Source: Canna indica
Taxonomy: Eukaryota; Streptophyta; Magnoliopsida; Zingiberales; Cannaceae
Length of the DNA stretch: 64,000 nucleotides
NCBI GenBank assembly: GCA_034359265.1
Contig: CP136893.1
Coordinates: 50,231,501 to 50,295,500 of the forward strand
Reading direction: 5' to 3'
The notes under the pieces are model-generated. The model did not search any database, was not told where the DNA came from, and was given only the letters and a program-made list of their open reading frames with translations. Both the position numbers and the translations under genes were made by a program. Every line of letters begins with the position of its first letter. The first letter of the stretch is position 1. Positions 9,559 to 23,814 of this stretch are shown here, in pieces.

Positions 9559-12500
9559 GAGTCCCGAGCGACTCTAGAACTTTCACTGTGATGGGAGAAG
9601 TTGTTAATCGAGTTATTTTTTACAGACTAATGCAAAGAATTGCACGATTTTTCGAATAGAATCTTGAACGAAGCCGACTGATTGAACTTCGGGGTATCGG
9701 CTCGAAACGCCCAGAAATTTGAGTCCCGAGCGACTCCAGAACTTTCACTGTGATGGGAGAAGTTGTTAATCGAGTTATTTTTTACAGACTAATGCAAAGA
9801 ATTGCACGATTTTTCGAATAGAATCTTGAACGAAGCCGACTGATTGAACTTCGGGGTATCGGCTCGAAACGTCCAGAAATTTGAGTCCCGAGCGACTCCA
9901 GAACGTTCACTGTGATGGGAGAAGTTGTTAATCGAGTTATTTTTTACAGACTAATGCAAAGAATTGCACGATTTTTCGAATAGAATCTTGAACGAAGCCG
10001 ACTGATTGAACTTCGGGGTATCGGCTCGAAACGCCCAGAAATCTGAGTCCCGAGCGACTCCAGAACGTTCACTGTGATGGGAGAATTTGTTAATCGAGTT
10101 ATTTTTTACAGACTAATGCAAAGAATTGCACGATTTTTCGAATAGAATCTTGAACGAAGCCGACTGATTGAACTTCGGGGTATCGGCTCGAAACGCCCAG
10201 AAATTTGAGTCCCGAGCGACTCCAGAACTTTCACTGTGATGGGAGAAGTTGTTAATCGAGTTATTTTTTACAGACTAATGCAAAGAATTGCACGATTTTT
10301 CGAATAGAATCTTGAACGAAGCTGACTGATTGAACTTCGGGGTATCGGCTCGAAACGTCCAGAAATTTGAGTCCCGAGCGACTCCAGAACGTTCACTGTG
10401 ATGGGAGAAGTTGTTAATCGAGTTATTTTTTACAGACTAATGCAAAGAATTGCACGATTTTTCGAATAGAATCTTGAACGAAGCCGACTGATTGAACTTC
10501 GGGGTATCGGCTCGAAACGCCCAGAAATCTGAGTCCCGAGCGACTCCAGAACTTTCACTGTGATGGGAGAAGTTGTTAATCGAGTTATTTTTTACAGACT
10601 AATGCAAAGAATTGCACGATTTTTCGAATAGAATCTTGAACGAAGCCGACTGATTGAACTTCGGGGTATCGGCTCGAAACGCCCAGAAATCTGAGTCCCG
10701 AGCGACTCCAGAACATTCACTGTGATGGGAGAAGTTGTTAATCGAGTTATTTTTTACAGACTAATGCAAAGAATTGCACGATTTTTCGAATAGAATCTTG
10801 AACGAAGCCGACTGATTGAACTTCGGGGTATCGGCTCGAAACGCCCAGAAATCTGAGTCCCGAGCGACTCCAGAACTTTCACTGTGATGGGAGAAGTTGT
10901 TAATCGAGTTATTTTTTACAGACTAATGCAAAGAATTGCATGATTTTTCGAATAGAATCTTGAACGAAGCCGACTGATTGAACTTCGGGGTATCGGCTCG
11001 AAACGCCCAGAAATCTGAGTCACGAGCGACTCCAGAACATTCACTGTGATGGGAGAAGTTGTTAATCGAGTTATTTTTTACAGACTAATGCAAAGAATTG
11101 CACGATTTTTCGAATAGAATCTTGAACGAAGCCGACTGATTGAACTTCAGTGTATCGGCTCGAAACGCCCAGAAATTTGAGTCCCGAGCGACTCCAGAAC
11201 GTTCACTGTGATGGGAGAAGTTGTTAATCGAGTTATTTTTTACAGATTAATGCAAAGAATTGCACGATTTTTCGAATAGAATCTTAAACAAAGCCGACTG
11301 ATTGAACTTCGGGGTATCGGCTAGAAAAGCCCAGCAATCTGAGTCCCGAGCGACTCCAGAACTTTCACTGTGATGGGAGAAGTTGTTAATCGAGTTATTT
11401 TTTACAGACTAATGCAAAGAATTGCACGATTTTTCGAATAGAATCTTGAACGAAGCCGACTGATTGAACTTCGGGGTATCGGCTCGAAACGCCCAGAAAT
11501 TTGAGTCCCGAGCGACTCCAGAACTTTCACTGTGATGGGAGAAGTTGTTAATCGAGTTATTTTTTACAGACTAATGCAAAGAATTGCACGATTTTTCGAA
11601 TAGAATCTTGAACGAAGCCGACTGATTGAACTTCGGGGTATCGGCTCGAAACGTCCAGAAATTTGAGTCCCGAGCGACTCCAGAACGTTCACTGTGATGG
11701 GAGAAGTTGTTAATCGAGTTATTTTTTACAGACTAATGCAAAGAATTGCACGATTTTTCGAATAGAATCTTGAACGAAGCCGACTGATTGAACTTCGGGG
11801 TATCGGCTCGAAACGCCCAGAAATCTGAGTCCCGAGCGACTCCAGAACTTTCACTGTGATGGGAGAAGTTGTTAATCGAGTTATTTTTTACAGACTAATG
11901 CAAAGAATTGCACGATTTTTCGAATAGAATCTTGAACGAAGCCGACTGATTGAACTTCGGGGTATCGGCTCGAAACGCCCAGAAATCTGAGTCCCGAGCG
12001 ACTCCAGAACATTCACTGTGATGGGAGAAGTTGTTAATCGAGTTATTTTTTACAGACTAATGCAAAGAATTGCACAATTTTTCGAATAGAATCTTGAACG
12101 AAGCCGACTGATTGAACTTCGGGGTATCGGCTCGAAACGTCCAGAAATTTGAGTCCCGAGCGACTCCAGAACGTTCACTGTGATGGGAGAAGTTGTTAAT
12201 CGAGTTATTTTTTACAGACTAATGCAAAGAATTGCACGATTTTTCGAATAGAATCTTGAACGAAGCCGACTGATTGAACTTCGGGGTATCGGCTCGAAAC
12301 GCCCAGAAATCTGAGTCCCGAGCGACTCCAGAACTTTCACTGTGATGGGAGAAGTTGTTAATCGAGTTATTTTTTACAGACTAATGCAAAGAATTGCACG
12401 ATTTTTCGAATAGAATCTTGAACGAAGCCGACTGATTGAACTTCGGGGTATCGGCTCGAAACGCCCAGAAATCTGAGTCACGAGCGACTCCAGAACATTC

Positions 12501-13446
12501 ACTGTGATGGGAGAAGTTGTTAATCGAGTTATTTTTTACAGACTAATGCAAAGAATTGCACGATTTTTCGAATAGAATCTTGAACGAAGCCGACTGATTG
12601 AACTTCAGTGTATCGGCTCGAAACGCCCAGAAATTTGAGTCCCGAGCGACTCCAGAACGTTCACTGTGATGGGAGAAGTTGTTAATCGAGTTATTTTTTA
12701 CAGACTAATGCAAAGAATTGCACGATTTTTCGAATAGAATCTTGAACGAAGCCGACTGATTGAACTTCGGGGTATCGGCTCGAAACGCCCAGAAATCTGA
12801 GTCCCGAGCGACTCCAGAACTTTCACTGTGATGGGAGAAGTTGTTAATCGAGTTATTTTTTACAGACTAATGCAAAGAATTGCATGATTTTTCGAATAGA
12901 ATCTTGAACGAAGCCGACTGATTGAACTTCGGGGTATCGGCTCGAAACGCCCAGAAATCTGAGTCACGAGCGACTCCAGAACATTCACTGTGATGGGAGA
13001 AGTTGTTAATCGAGTTATTTTTTACAGACTAATGCAAAGAATTGCACGATTTTTCGAATAGAATCTTGAACGAAGCCGACTGATTGAACTTCAGTGTATC
13101 GGCTCGAAACGCCCAGAAATTTGAGTCCCGAGCGACTCCAGAACGTTCACTGTGATGGGAGAAGTTGTTAATCGAGTTATTTTTTACAGACTAATGCAAA
13201 GAATTGCACGATTTTTCGAATAGAATCTTAAACAAAGCCGACTGATTGAACTTCGGGGTATCGGCTAGAAAAGCCCAGCAATCTGAGTCCCGAGCGACTC
13301 CAGAACTTTCACTGTGATGGGAGAAGTTGTTAATCGAGTTATTTTTTACAGACTAATGCAAAGAATTGCACGATTTTTCGAATAGAATCTTGAACGAAGC
13401 CGACTGATTGAACTTCGGGGTATCGGCTCGAAACGCCCAGAAATTT
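9559..13446. repeat. Irregular zone of 11- and 12-monomer blocks
   Basis: Twenty-four monomers without an exact tandem HOR. AAACAAAG/CTAGAAAAG monomers at 9397, 11179 and 13123 delimit blocks of 11 and 12 monomers. Each block begins with CCCAG/T161 then GTCCAG then a G23 monomer, and ends with a GTCAC/TTCAGTG monomer before the delimiter. Private changes include CTCTAG (9559 monomer), GAATTTG (10045), ACAGATT (11179) and CACAATT (12001). No gene or other element is seen. Confidence 0.8.
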
Positions 13447-15390
13447 GAGTCCCGAGCGACTCCAGAACTTTCACTGTGATGGGAGAAGTTGTTAATCGAG
13501 TTATTTTTTACAGACTAATGCAAAGAATTGCACGATTTTTCGAATAGAATCTTGAACGAAGCCGACTGATTGAACTTCGGGGTATCGGCTCGAAACGTCC
13601 AGAAATTTGAGTCCCGAGCGACTCCAGAACGTTCACTGTGATGGGAGAAGTTGTTAATCGAGTTATTTTTTACAGACTAATGCAAAGAATTGCACGATTT
13701 TTCGAATAGAATCTTGAACGAAGCCGACTGATTGAACTTCGGGGTATCGGCTCGAAACGCCCAGAAATCTGAGTCCCGAGCGACTCCAGAACGTTCACTG
13801 TGATGGGAGAAGTTGTTAATCGAGTTATTTTTTACAGACTAATGCAAAGAATTGCACGATTTTTCGAATAGAATCTTGAACGAAGCCGACTGATTGAACT
13901 TCGGGGTATCGGCTCGAAACGCCCAGAAATCTGAGTCACGAGCGACTCCAGAACATTCACTGTGATGGGAGAAGTTGTTAATCGAGTTATTTTTTACAGA
14001 ATAATGCAAAGAATTGCATGATTTTTCGAATAGAATCTTGAACGAAGCCGACTGATTGAACTTCGGGGTATCGGCTCGAAACGCCCAGAAATCTGAGTCA
14101 CGAGCGACTCCAGAACATTCACTGTGATGGGAGAAGTTGTTAATCGAGTTATTTTTTACAGACTAATGCAAAGAATTGCACGATTTTTCGAATAGAATCT
14201 TGAACGAAGCCGACTGATTGAACTTCAGTGTATCGGCTCGAAACGCCCAGAAATTTGAGTCCCGAGCGACTCCAGAACGTTCACTGTGATGGGAGAAGTT
14301 GTTAATCGAGTTATTTTTTACAGACTAATGCAAAGAATTGCACGATTTTTCGAATAGAATCTTAAACAAAGCCGACTGATTGAACTTCGGGGTATCGGCT
14401 AGAAAAGCCCAGCAATCTGAGTCCCGAGCGACTCCAGAACTTTCACTGTGATGGGAGAAGTTGTTAATCGAGTTATTTTTTACAGACTAATGCAAAGAAT
14501 TGCACGATTTTTCGAATAGAATCTTGAACGAAGCCGACTGATTGAACTTCGGGGTATCGGCTCGAAACGCCCAGAAATTTGAGTCCCGAGCGACTCCAGA
14601 ACTTTCACTGTGATGGGAGAAGTTGTTAATCGAGTTATTTTTTACAGACTAATGCAAAGAATTGCACGATTTTTCGAATAGAATCTTGAACGAAGCCGAC
14701 TGATTGAACTTCGGGGTATCGGCTCGAAACGTCCAGAAATTTGAGTCCCGAGCGACTCCAGAACGTTCACTGTGATGGGAGAAGTTGTTAATCGAGTTAT
14801 TTTTTACAGACTAATGCAAAGAATTGCACGATTTTTCGAATAGAATCTTGAACGAAGCCGACTGATTGAACTTCGGGGTATCGGCTCGAAACGCCCAGAA
14901 ATCTGAGTCCCGAGCGACTCCAGAACGTTCACTGTGATGGGAGAAGTTGTTAATCGAGTTATTTTTTACAGACTAATGCAAAGAATTGCACGATTTTTCG
15001 AATAGAATCTTGAACGAAGCCGACTGATTGAACTTCGGGGTATCGGCTCGAAACGCCCAGAAATCTGAGTCACGAGCGACTCCAGAACATTCACTGTGAT
15101 GGGAGAAGTTGTTAATCGAGTTATTTTTTACAGACTAATGCAAAGAATTGCACGATTTTTCGAATAGAATCTTGAACGAAGCCGACTGATTGAACTTCAG
15201 TGTATCGGCTCGAAACGCCCAGAAATTTGAGTCCCGAGCGACTCCAGAACGTTCACTGTGATGGGAGAAGTTGTTAATCGAGTTATTTTTTACAGACTAA
15301 TGCAAAGAATTGCACGATTTTTCGAATAGAATCTTAAACAAAGCCGACTGATTGAACTTCGGGGTATCGGCTAGAAAAGCCCAGCAATCT
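13447..15390. repeat. 12-monomer block (1944 bp), copy 1, 18-monomer spacing
   Basis: Matches 16363-18306 at a spacing of 2916 bp (18 monomers) in every marker. One private substitution was noticed, C to A at 14001. The block contains two sub-blocks ending in AAACAAAG monomers at 14257-14418 and 15229-15390. Confidence 0.82.
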
Positions 15391-16362
15391 GAGTCCCGAG
15401 CGACTCCAGAACTTTCACTGTGATGGGAGAAGTTGTTAATCGAGTTATTTTTTACAGACTAATGCAAAGAATTGCACGATTTTTCGAATAGAATCTTGAA
15501 CGAAGCCGACTGATTGAACTTCGGGGTATCGGCTCGAAACGCCCAGAAATTTGAGTCCCGAGCGACTCCAGAACTTTCACTGTGATGGGAGAAGTTGTTA
15601 ATCGAGTTATTTTTTACAGACTAATGCAAAGAATTGCACGATTTTTCGAATAGAATCTTGAACGAAGCCGACTGATTGAACTTCGGGGTATCGGCTCGAA
15701 ACGTCCAGAAATTTGAGTCCCGAGCGACTCCAGAACGTTCACTGTGATGGGAGAAGTTGTTAATCGAGTTATTTTTTACAGACTAATGCAAAGAATTGCA
15801 CGATTTTTCGAATAGAATCTTGAACGAAGCCGACTGATTGAACTTCGGGGTATCGGCTCGAAACGCCCAGAAATCTGAGTCCCGAGCGACTCCAGAACTT
15901 TCACTGTGATGGGAGAAGTTGTTAATCGAGTTATTTTTTACAGACTAATGCAAAGAATTGCACGATTTTTCGAATAGAATCTTGAACGAAGCCGACTGAT
16001 TGAACTTCGGGGTATCGGCTCGAAACGCCCAGAAATCTGAGTCCCGAGCGACTCCAGAACATTCACTGTGATGGGAGAAGTTGTTAATCGAGTTATTTTT
16101 TACAGACTAATGCAAAGAATTGCACGATTTTTCGAATAGAATCTTGAACGAAGCCGACTGATTGAACTTCGGGGTATCGGCTCGAAACGTCCAGAAATTT
16201 GAGTCCCGAGCGACTCCAGAACGTTCACTGTGATGGGAGAAGTTGTTAATCGAGTTATTTTTTACAGACTAATGCAAAGAATTGCACGATTTTTCGAATA
16301 GAATCTTAAACAAAGCCGACTGATTGAACTTCGGGGTATCGGCTAGAAAAGCCCAGCAATCT
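15391..16362. repeat. Six-monomer block (972 bp) matching 19441-20412
   Basis: Type order: CCCAG/T161, GTCCAG, G23, T23, A23 with GTCCAG, then G23 AAACAAAG. The same order occurs at 19441-20412, 4050 bp (25 monomers) away. The match extends two monomers to the left (15067 against 19117). This block separates the two 18-monomer-spaced copies. Confidence 0.8.
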
Positions 16363-18306
16363 GAGTCCCGAGCGACTCCAGAACTTTCACTGTGATGGGA
16401 GAAGTTGTTAATCGAGTTATTTTTTACAGACTAATGCAAAGAATTGCACGATTTTTCGAATAGAATCTTGAACGAAGCCGACTGATTGAACTTCGGGGTA
16501 TCGGCTCGAAACGTCCAGAAATTTGAGTCCCGAGCGACTCCAGAACGTTCACTGTGATGGGAGAAGTTGTTAATCGAGTTATTTTTTACAGACTAATGCA
16601 AAGAATTGCACGATTTTTCGAATAGAATCTTGAACGAAGCCGACTGATTGAACTTCGGGGTATCGGCTCGAAACGCCCAGAAATCTGAGTCCCGAGCGAC
16701 TCCAGAACGTTCACTGTGATGGGAGAAGTTGTTAATCGAGTTATTTTTTACAGACTAATGCAAAGAATTGCACGATTTTTCGAATAGAATCTTGAACGAA
16801 GCCGACTGATTGAACTTCGGGGTATCGGCTCGAAACGCCCAGAAATCTGAGTCACGAGCGACTCCAGAACATTCACTGTGATGGGAGAAGTTGTTAATCG
16901 AGTTATTTTTTACAGACTAATGCAAAGAATTGCATGATTTTTCGAATAGAATCTTGAACGAAGCCGACTGATTGAACTTCGGGGTATCGGCTCGAAACGC
17001 CCAGAAATCTGAGTCACGAGCGACTCCAGAACATTCACTGTGATGGGAGAAGTTGTTAATCGAGTTATTTTTTACAGACTAATGCAAAGAATTGCACGAT
17101 TTTTCGAATAGAATCTTGAACGAAGCCGACTGATTGAACTTCAGTGTATCGGCTCGAAACGCCCAGAAATTTGAGTCCCGAGCGACTCCAGAACGTTCAC
17201 TGTGATGGGAGAAGTTGTTAATCGAGTTATTTTTTACAGACTAATGCAAAGAATTGCACGATTTTTCGAATAGAATCTTAAACAAAGCCGACTGATTGAA
17301 CTTCGGGGTATCGGCTAGAAAAGCCCAGCAATCTGAGTCCCGAGCGACTCCAGAACTTTCACTGTGATGGGAGAAGTTGTTAATCGAGTTATTTTTTACA
17401 GACTAATGCAAAGAATTGCACGATTTTTCGAATAGAATCTTGAACGAAGCCGACTGATTGAACTTCGGGGTATCGGCTCGAAACGCCCAGAAATTTGAGT
17501 CCCGAGCGACTCCAGAACTTTCACTGTGATGGGAGAAGTTGTTAATCGAGTTATTTTTTACAGACTAATGCAAAGAATTGCACGATTTTTCGAATAGAAT
17601 CTTGAACGAAGCCGACTGATTGAACTTCGGGGTATCGGCTCGAAACGTCCAGAAATTTGAGTCCCGAGCGACTCCAGAACGTTCACTGTGATGGGAGAAG
17701 TTGTTAATCGAGTTATTTTTTACAGACTAATGCAAAGAATTGCACGATTTTTCGAATAGAATCTTGAACGAAGCCGACTGATTGAACTTCGGGGTATCGG
17801 CTCGAAACGCCCAGAAATCTGAGTCCCGAGCGACTCCAGAACGTTCACTGTGATGGGAGAAGTTGTTAATCGAGTTATTTTTTACAGACTAATGCAAAGA
17901 ATTGCACGATTTTTCGAATAGAATCTTGAACGAAGCCGACTGATTGAACTTCGGGGTATCGGCTCGAAACGCCCAGAAATCTGAGTCACGAGCGACTCCA
18001 GAACATTCACTGTGATGGGAGAAGTTGTTAATCGAGTTATTTTTTACAGACTAATGCAAAGAATTGCACGATTTTTCGAATAGAATCTTGAACGAAGCCG
18101 ACTGATTGAACTTCAGTGTATCGGCTCGAAACGCCCAGAAATTTGAGTCCCGAGCGACTCCAGAACGTTCACTGTGATGGGAGAAGTTGTTAATCGAGTT
18201 ATTTTTTACAGACTAATGCAAAGAATTGCACGATTTTTCGAATAGAATCTTAAACAAAGCCGACTGATTGAACTTCGGGGTATCGGCTAGAAAAGCCCAG
18301 CAATCT
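16363..18306. repeat. 12-monomer block (1944 bp), copy 2
   Basis: Second copy of 13447-15390, agreeing in all markers read: GTCCAG; two G23 monomers; GTCAC/A23 with T87; GTCAC with TTCAGTG; AAACAAAG; then a second sub-block. The private change at 14001 is absent here, so it arose in copy 1 or was removed by conversion. Confidence 0.82.
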
Positions 18307-20412
18307 GAGTCCCGAGCGACTCCAGAACTTTCACTGTGATGGGAGAAGTTGTTAATCGAGTTATTTTTTACAGACTAATGCAAAGAATTGCACGATTTTT
18401 CGAATAGAATCTTGAACGAAGCCGACTGATTGAACTTCGGGGTATCGGCTCGAAACGCCCAGAAATTTGAGTCCCGAGCGACTCCAGAACTTTCACTGTG
18501 ATGGGAGAAGTTGTTAATCGAGTTATTTTTTACAGACTAATGCAAAGAATTGCACGATTTTTCGAATAGAATCTTGAACGAAGCCGACTGATTGAACTTC
18601 GGGGTATCGGCTCGAAACGTCCAGAAATTTGAGTCCCGAGCGACTCCAGAACGTTCACTGTGATGGGAGAAGTTGTTAATCGAGTTATTTTTTACAGACT
18701 AATGCAAAGAATTGCACGATTTTTCGAATAGAATCTTGAACGAAGCCGACTGATTGAACTTCGGGGTATCGGCTCGAAACGCCCAGAAATCTGAGTCCCG
18801 AGCGACTCCAGAACTTTCACTGTGATGGGAGAAGTTGTTAATCGAGTTATTTTTTACAGACTAATGCAAAGAATTGCACGATTTTTCGAATAGAATCTTG
18901 AACGAAGCCGACTGATTGAACTTCGGGGTATCGGCTCGAAACGCCCAGAAATCTGAGTCCCGAGCGACTCCAGAACATTCACTGTGATGGGAGAAGTTGT
19001 TAATCGAGTTATTTTTTACAGACTAATGCAAAGAATTGCACGATTTTTCGAATAGAATCTTGAACGAAGCCGACTGATTGAACTTCGGGGTATCGGCTCG
19101 AAACGCCCAGAAATCTGAGTCACGAGCGACTCCAGAACATTCACTGTGATGGGAGAAGTTGTTAATCGAGTTATTTTTTACAGACTAATGCAAAGAATTG
19201 CACGATTTTTCGAATAGAATCTTGAACGAAGCCGACTGATTGAACTTCAGTGTATCGGCTCGAAACGCCCAGAAATTTGAGTCCCGAGCGACTCCAGAAC
19301 GTTCACTGTGATGGGAGAAGTTGTTAATCGAGTTATTTTTTACAGACTAATGCAAAGAATTGCACGATTTTTCGAATAGAATCTTAAACAAAGCCGACTG
19401 ATTGAACTTCGGGGTATCGGCTAGAAAAGCCCAGCAATCTGAGTCCCGAGCGACTCCAGAACTTTCACTGTGATGGGAGAAGTTGTTAATCGAGTTATTT
19501 TTTACAGACTAATGCAAAGAATTGCACGATTTTTCGAATAGAATCTTGAACGAAGCCGACTGATTGAACTTCGGGGTATCGGCTCGAAACGCCCAGAAAT
19601 TTGAGTCCCGAGCGACTCCAGAACTTTCACTGTGATGGGAGAAGTTGTTAATCGAGTTATTTTTTACAGACTAATGCAAAGAATTGCACGATTTTTCGAA
19701 TAGAATCTTGAACGAAGCCGACTGATTGAACTTCGGGGTATCGGCTCGAAACGTCCAGAAATTTGAGTCCCGAGCGACTCCAGAACGTTCACTGTGATGG
19801 GAGAAGTTGTTAATCGAGTTATTTTTTACAGACTAATGCAAAGAATTGCACGATTTTTCGAATAGAATCTTGAACGAAGCCGACTGATTGAACTTCGGGG
19901 TATCGGCTCGAAACGCCCAGAAATCTGAGTCCCGAGCGACTCCAGAACTTTCACTGTGATGGGAGAAGTTGTTAATCGAGTTATTTTTTACAGACTAATG
20001 CAAAGAATTGCACGATTTTTCGAATAGAATCTTGAACGAAGCCGACTGATTGAACTTCGGGGTATCGGCTCGAAACGCCCAGAAATCTGAGTCCCGAGCG
20101 ACTCCAGAACATTCACTGTGATGGGAGAAGTTGTTAATCGAGTTATTTTTTACAGACTAATGCAAAGAATTGCACGATTTTTCGAATAGAATCTTGAACG
20201 AAGCCGACTGATTGAACTTCGGGGTATCGGCTCGAAACGTCCAGAAATTTGAGTCCCGAGCGACTCCAGAACGTTCACTGTGATGGGAGAAGTTGTTAAT
20301 CGAGTTATTTTTTACAGACTAATGCAAAGAATTGCACGATTTTTCGAATAGAATCTTAAACAAAGCCGACTGATTGAACTTCGGGGTATCGGCTAGAAAA
20401 GCCCAGCAATCT
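18307..20412. repeat. 7-mer then 6-mer blocks, end of the irregular zone
   Basis: A seven-monomer block (18307-19440) carries an A23 GTCCC monomer (18955) that the neighbouring six-monomer blocks lack. The six-monomer block 19441-20412 copies 15391-16362. Blocks end in AAACAAAG monomers at 19279-19440 and 20251-20412. Confidence 0.8.
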
Positions 20413-22032
20413 GAGTCCCGAGCGACTCCAGAACTTTCACTGTGATGGGAGAAGTTGTTAATCGAGTTATTTTTTACAGACTAATGCAAAGAATTGCACG
20501 ATTTTTCGAATAGAATCTTGAACGAAGCCGACTGATTGAACTTCGGGGTATCGGCTCGAAACGCCCAGAAATCTGAGTCCCGAGCGACTCCAGAACTTTC
20601 ACTGTGATGGGAGAAGTTGTTAATCGAGTTATTTTTTACAGACTAATGCAAAGAATTGCACGATTTTTCGAATAGAATCTTGAACGAAGCCGACTGATTG
20701 AACTTCGGGGTATCGGCTCGAAACGCCCAGAAATCTGAGTCCCGAGCGACTCCAGAACATTCACTGTGATGGGAGAAGTTGTTAATCGAGTTATTTTTTA
20801 CAGACTAATGCAAAGAATTGCACGATTTTTCGAATAGAATCTTGAACGAAGCCGATTGATTGAACTTCGGGGTATCGGCTCGAAACGTCCAGAAATTTGA
20901 GTCCCGAGCGACTCCAGAACATTCACTGTGATGGGAGAAGTTGTTAATCGAGTTATTTTTTACAGACTAATGCAAAGAATTGCACGATTTTTCGAATAGA
21001 ATCTTAAACAAAGCCGACTGATTGAACTTCGGGGTATCGGCTAGAAAAGCCCAGCAATCTGAGTCCCGAGCGACTCCAGAACTTTCACTGTGATGGGAGA
21101 AGTTGTTAATCGAGTTATTTTTTACAGACTAATGCAAAGAATTGCTCGATTTTTCGAATAGAATCTTAAACAAAACCGACTGATTGAACTTCGGGGTATC
21201 GGCTAGAAAAACCCAGCAATCTGAGTCCCGAGCGACTCCAGAACTTTCACTGTGATGGGAGAAGTTGTTAATCGAGTTATTTTTTACAGACTAATGCAAA
21301 GAATTGCACGATTTTTCGAATAGAATCTTGAACGAAGCCGACTGATTGAACTTCGGGGTATCGGCTCGAAACGCTCAGAAATTTGAGTCCCGAGCGACTC
21401 CAGAACTTTCACTGTGATGGGAGAAGTTGTTAATCGAGTTATTTTTTACAGACTAATGCAAAGAATTGCACGATTTTTCGAATAGAATCTTAAACAAAGC
21501 CGACTGATTGAACTTCGGGGTATCGGCTCGAAACGCCCAGCAATCTGAGTCCCGAGCGACTCCAGAACTTTCACTGTGATGGGAGAAGTTGTTAATCGAG
21601 TTATTTTTTACAGACTAATGTAAAGAATTGCACGATTTTTCGAATAGAATCTTGAACGAAGCCGACTGATTGAACTTCGGGGTATCGGCTCGAAACGCCC
21701 AGAAATCTGAGTCCCGAGCGACTCCAGAACATTCACTGTGATGGGAGAAGTTGTTAATCGAGTTATTTTTTACAGACTAATGCAAAGAATTGCACGATTT
21801 TTCGAATAGAATCTTGAACGAAGCCGACTGATTGAACTTCGGTGTATCGGCTCGAAACGCCCAGAAATTTGAGTCCCGAGCGACTCCAGAACATTCACTG
21901 TGATGGGAGAAGTTGTTAATCGAGTTATTTTTTACAGACTAATGCAAAGAATTGCACGATTTTTCGAATAGAATCTTAAACAAAGCCGACTGATTGAACT
22001 TCGGGGTATCGGCTCGAAACGCCCAGCAATCT
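20251..22032. repeat. 11-mer HOR (1782 bp), copy 1
   Basis: Markers in order include CCGATTG (near 20855), an AAACAAAG monomer with GCTCG at 84-88 (21061), CTCAG end (21223), AAACAAAG with CGAAACGCCCAGCAAT (21385), TAAAG at 75 (21547), TTCGGTG (21709), and again AAACAAAG with CCCAGCAAT (21871). All recur 1782 bp further on. Confidence 0.87.
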
Positions 22033-23814
22033 GAGTCCCGAGCGACTCCAGAACTTTCACTGTGATGGGAGAAGTTGTTAATCGAGTTATTTTTTACAGA
22101 CTAATGCAAAGAATTGCACGATTTTTCGAATAGAATCTTAAACAAAGCCGACTGATTGAACTTCGGGGTATCGGCTAGAAAAGCCCAGCAATCTGAGTCC
22201 CGAGCGACTCCAGAACTTTCACTGTGATGGGAGAAGTTGTTAATCGAGTTATTTTTTACAGACTAATGCAAAGAATTGCACGATTTTTCGAATAGAATCT
22301 TGAACGAAGCCGACTGATTGAACTTCGGGGTATCGGCTCGAAACGCCCAGAAATCTGAGTCCCGAGCGACTCCAGAACTTTCACTGTGATGGGAGAAGTT
22401 GTTAATCGAGTTATTTTTTACAGACTAATGCAAAGAATTGCACGATTTTTCGAATAGAATCTTGAACGAAGCCGACTGATTGAACTTCGGGGTATCGGCT
22501 CGAAACGCCCAGAAATCTGAGTCCCGAGCGACTCCAGAACATTCACTGTGATGGGAGAAGTTGTTAATCGAGTTATTTTTTACAGACTAATGCAAAGAAT
22601 TGCACGATTTTTCGAATAGAATCTTGAACGAAGCCGATTGATTGAACTTCGGGGTATCGGCTCGAAACGTCCAGAAATTTGAGTCCCGAGCGACTCCAGA
22701 ACGTTCACTGTGATGGGAGAAGTTGTTAATCGAGTTATTTTTTACAGACTAATGCAAAGAATTGCACGATTTTTCGAATAGAATCTTAAACAAAGCCGAC
22801 TGATTGAACTTCGGGGTATCGGCTAGAAAAGCCCAGCAATCTGAGTCCCGAGCGACTCCAGAACTTTCACTGTGATGGGAGAAGTTGTTAATCGAGTTAT
22901 TTTTTACAGACTAATGCAAAGAATTGCTCGATTTTTCGAATAGAATCTTAAACAAAGCCGACTGATTGAACTTCGGGGTATCGGCTAGAAAAAGCCAGCA
23001 ATCTGAGTCCCGAGCGACTCCAGAACTTTCACTGTGATGGGAGAAGTTGTTAATCGAGTTATTTTTTACAGACTAATGCAAAGAATTGCACGATTTTTCG
23101 AATAGAATCTTGAACGAAGCCGACTGATTGAACTTCGGGGTATCGGCTCGAAACGCTCAGAAATTTGAGTCCCGAGCGACTCCAGAACTTTCACTGTGAT
23201 GGGAGAAGTTGTTAATCGAGTTATTTTTTACAGACTAATGCAAAGAATTGCACGATTTTTCGAATAGAATCTTAAACAAAGCCGACTGATTGAACTTCGG
23301 GGTATCGGCTCGAAACGCCCAGCAATCTGAGTCCCGAGCGACTCCAGAACTTTCACTGTGATGGGAGAAGTTGTTAATCGAGTTATTTTTTACAGACTAA
23401 TGTAAAGAATTGCACGATTTTTCGAATAGAATCTTGAACGAAGCCGACTGATTGAACTTCGGGGTATCGGCTCGAAACGCCCAGAAATCTGAGTCCCGAG
23501 CGACTCCAGAACATTCACTGTGATGGGAGAAGTTGTTAATCGAGTTATTTTTTACAGACTAATGCAAAGAATTGCACGATTTTTTGAATAGAATCTTGAA
23601 CGAAGCCGACTGATTGAACTTCGGTGTATCGGCTCGAAACGCCCAGAAATTTGAGTCCCGAGCGACTCCAGAACGTTCACTGTGATGGGAGAAGTTGTTA
23701 ATCGAGTTATTTTTTACAGACTAATGCAAAGAATTGCACGATTTTTCGAATAGAATCTTAAACAAAGCCGACTGATTGAACTTCGGGGTATCGGCTCGAA
23801 ACGCCCAGCAATCT
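22033..23814. repeat. 11-mer HOR (1782 bp), copy 2
   Basis: Repeats 20251-22032 with the same rare markers (GCTCG at 22925, TAAAG near 23403, TTCGGTG near 23633). Differences noticed include position 23 in three monomers, the CTAGAAAAA region of the GCTCG monomer, and C95 to T near 23585. This pair is somewhat older or less homogenised than the HORs to the right. Confidence 0.87.
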
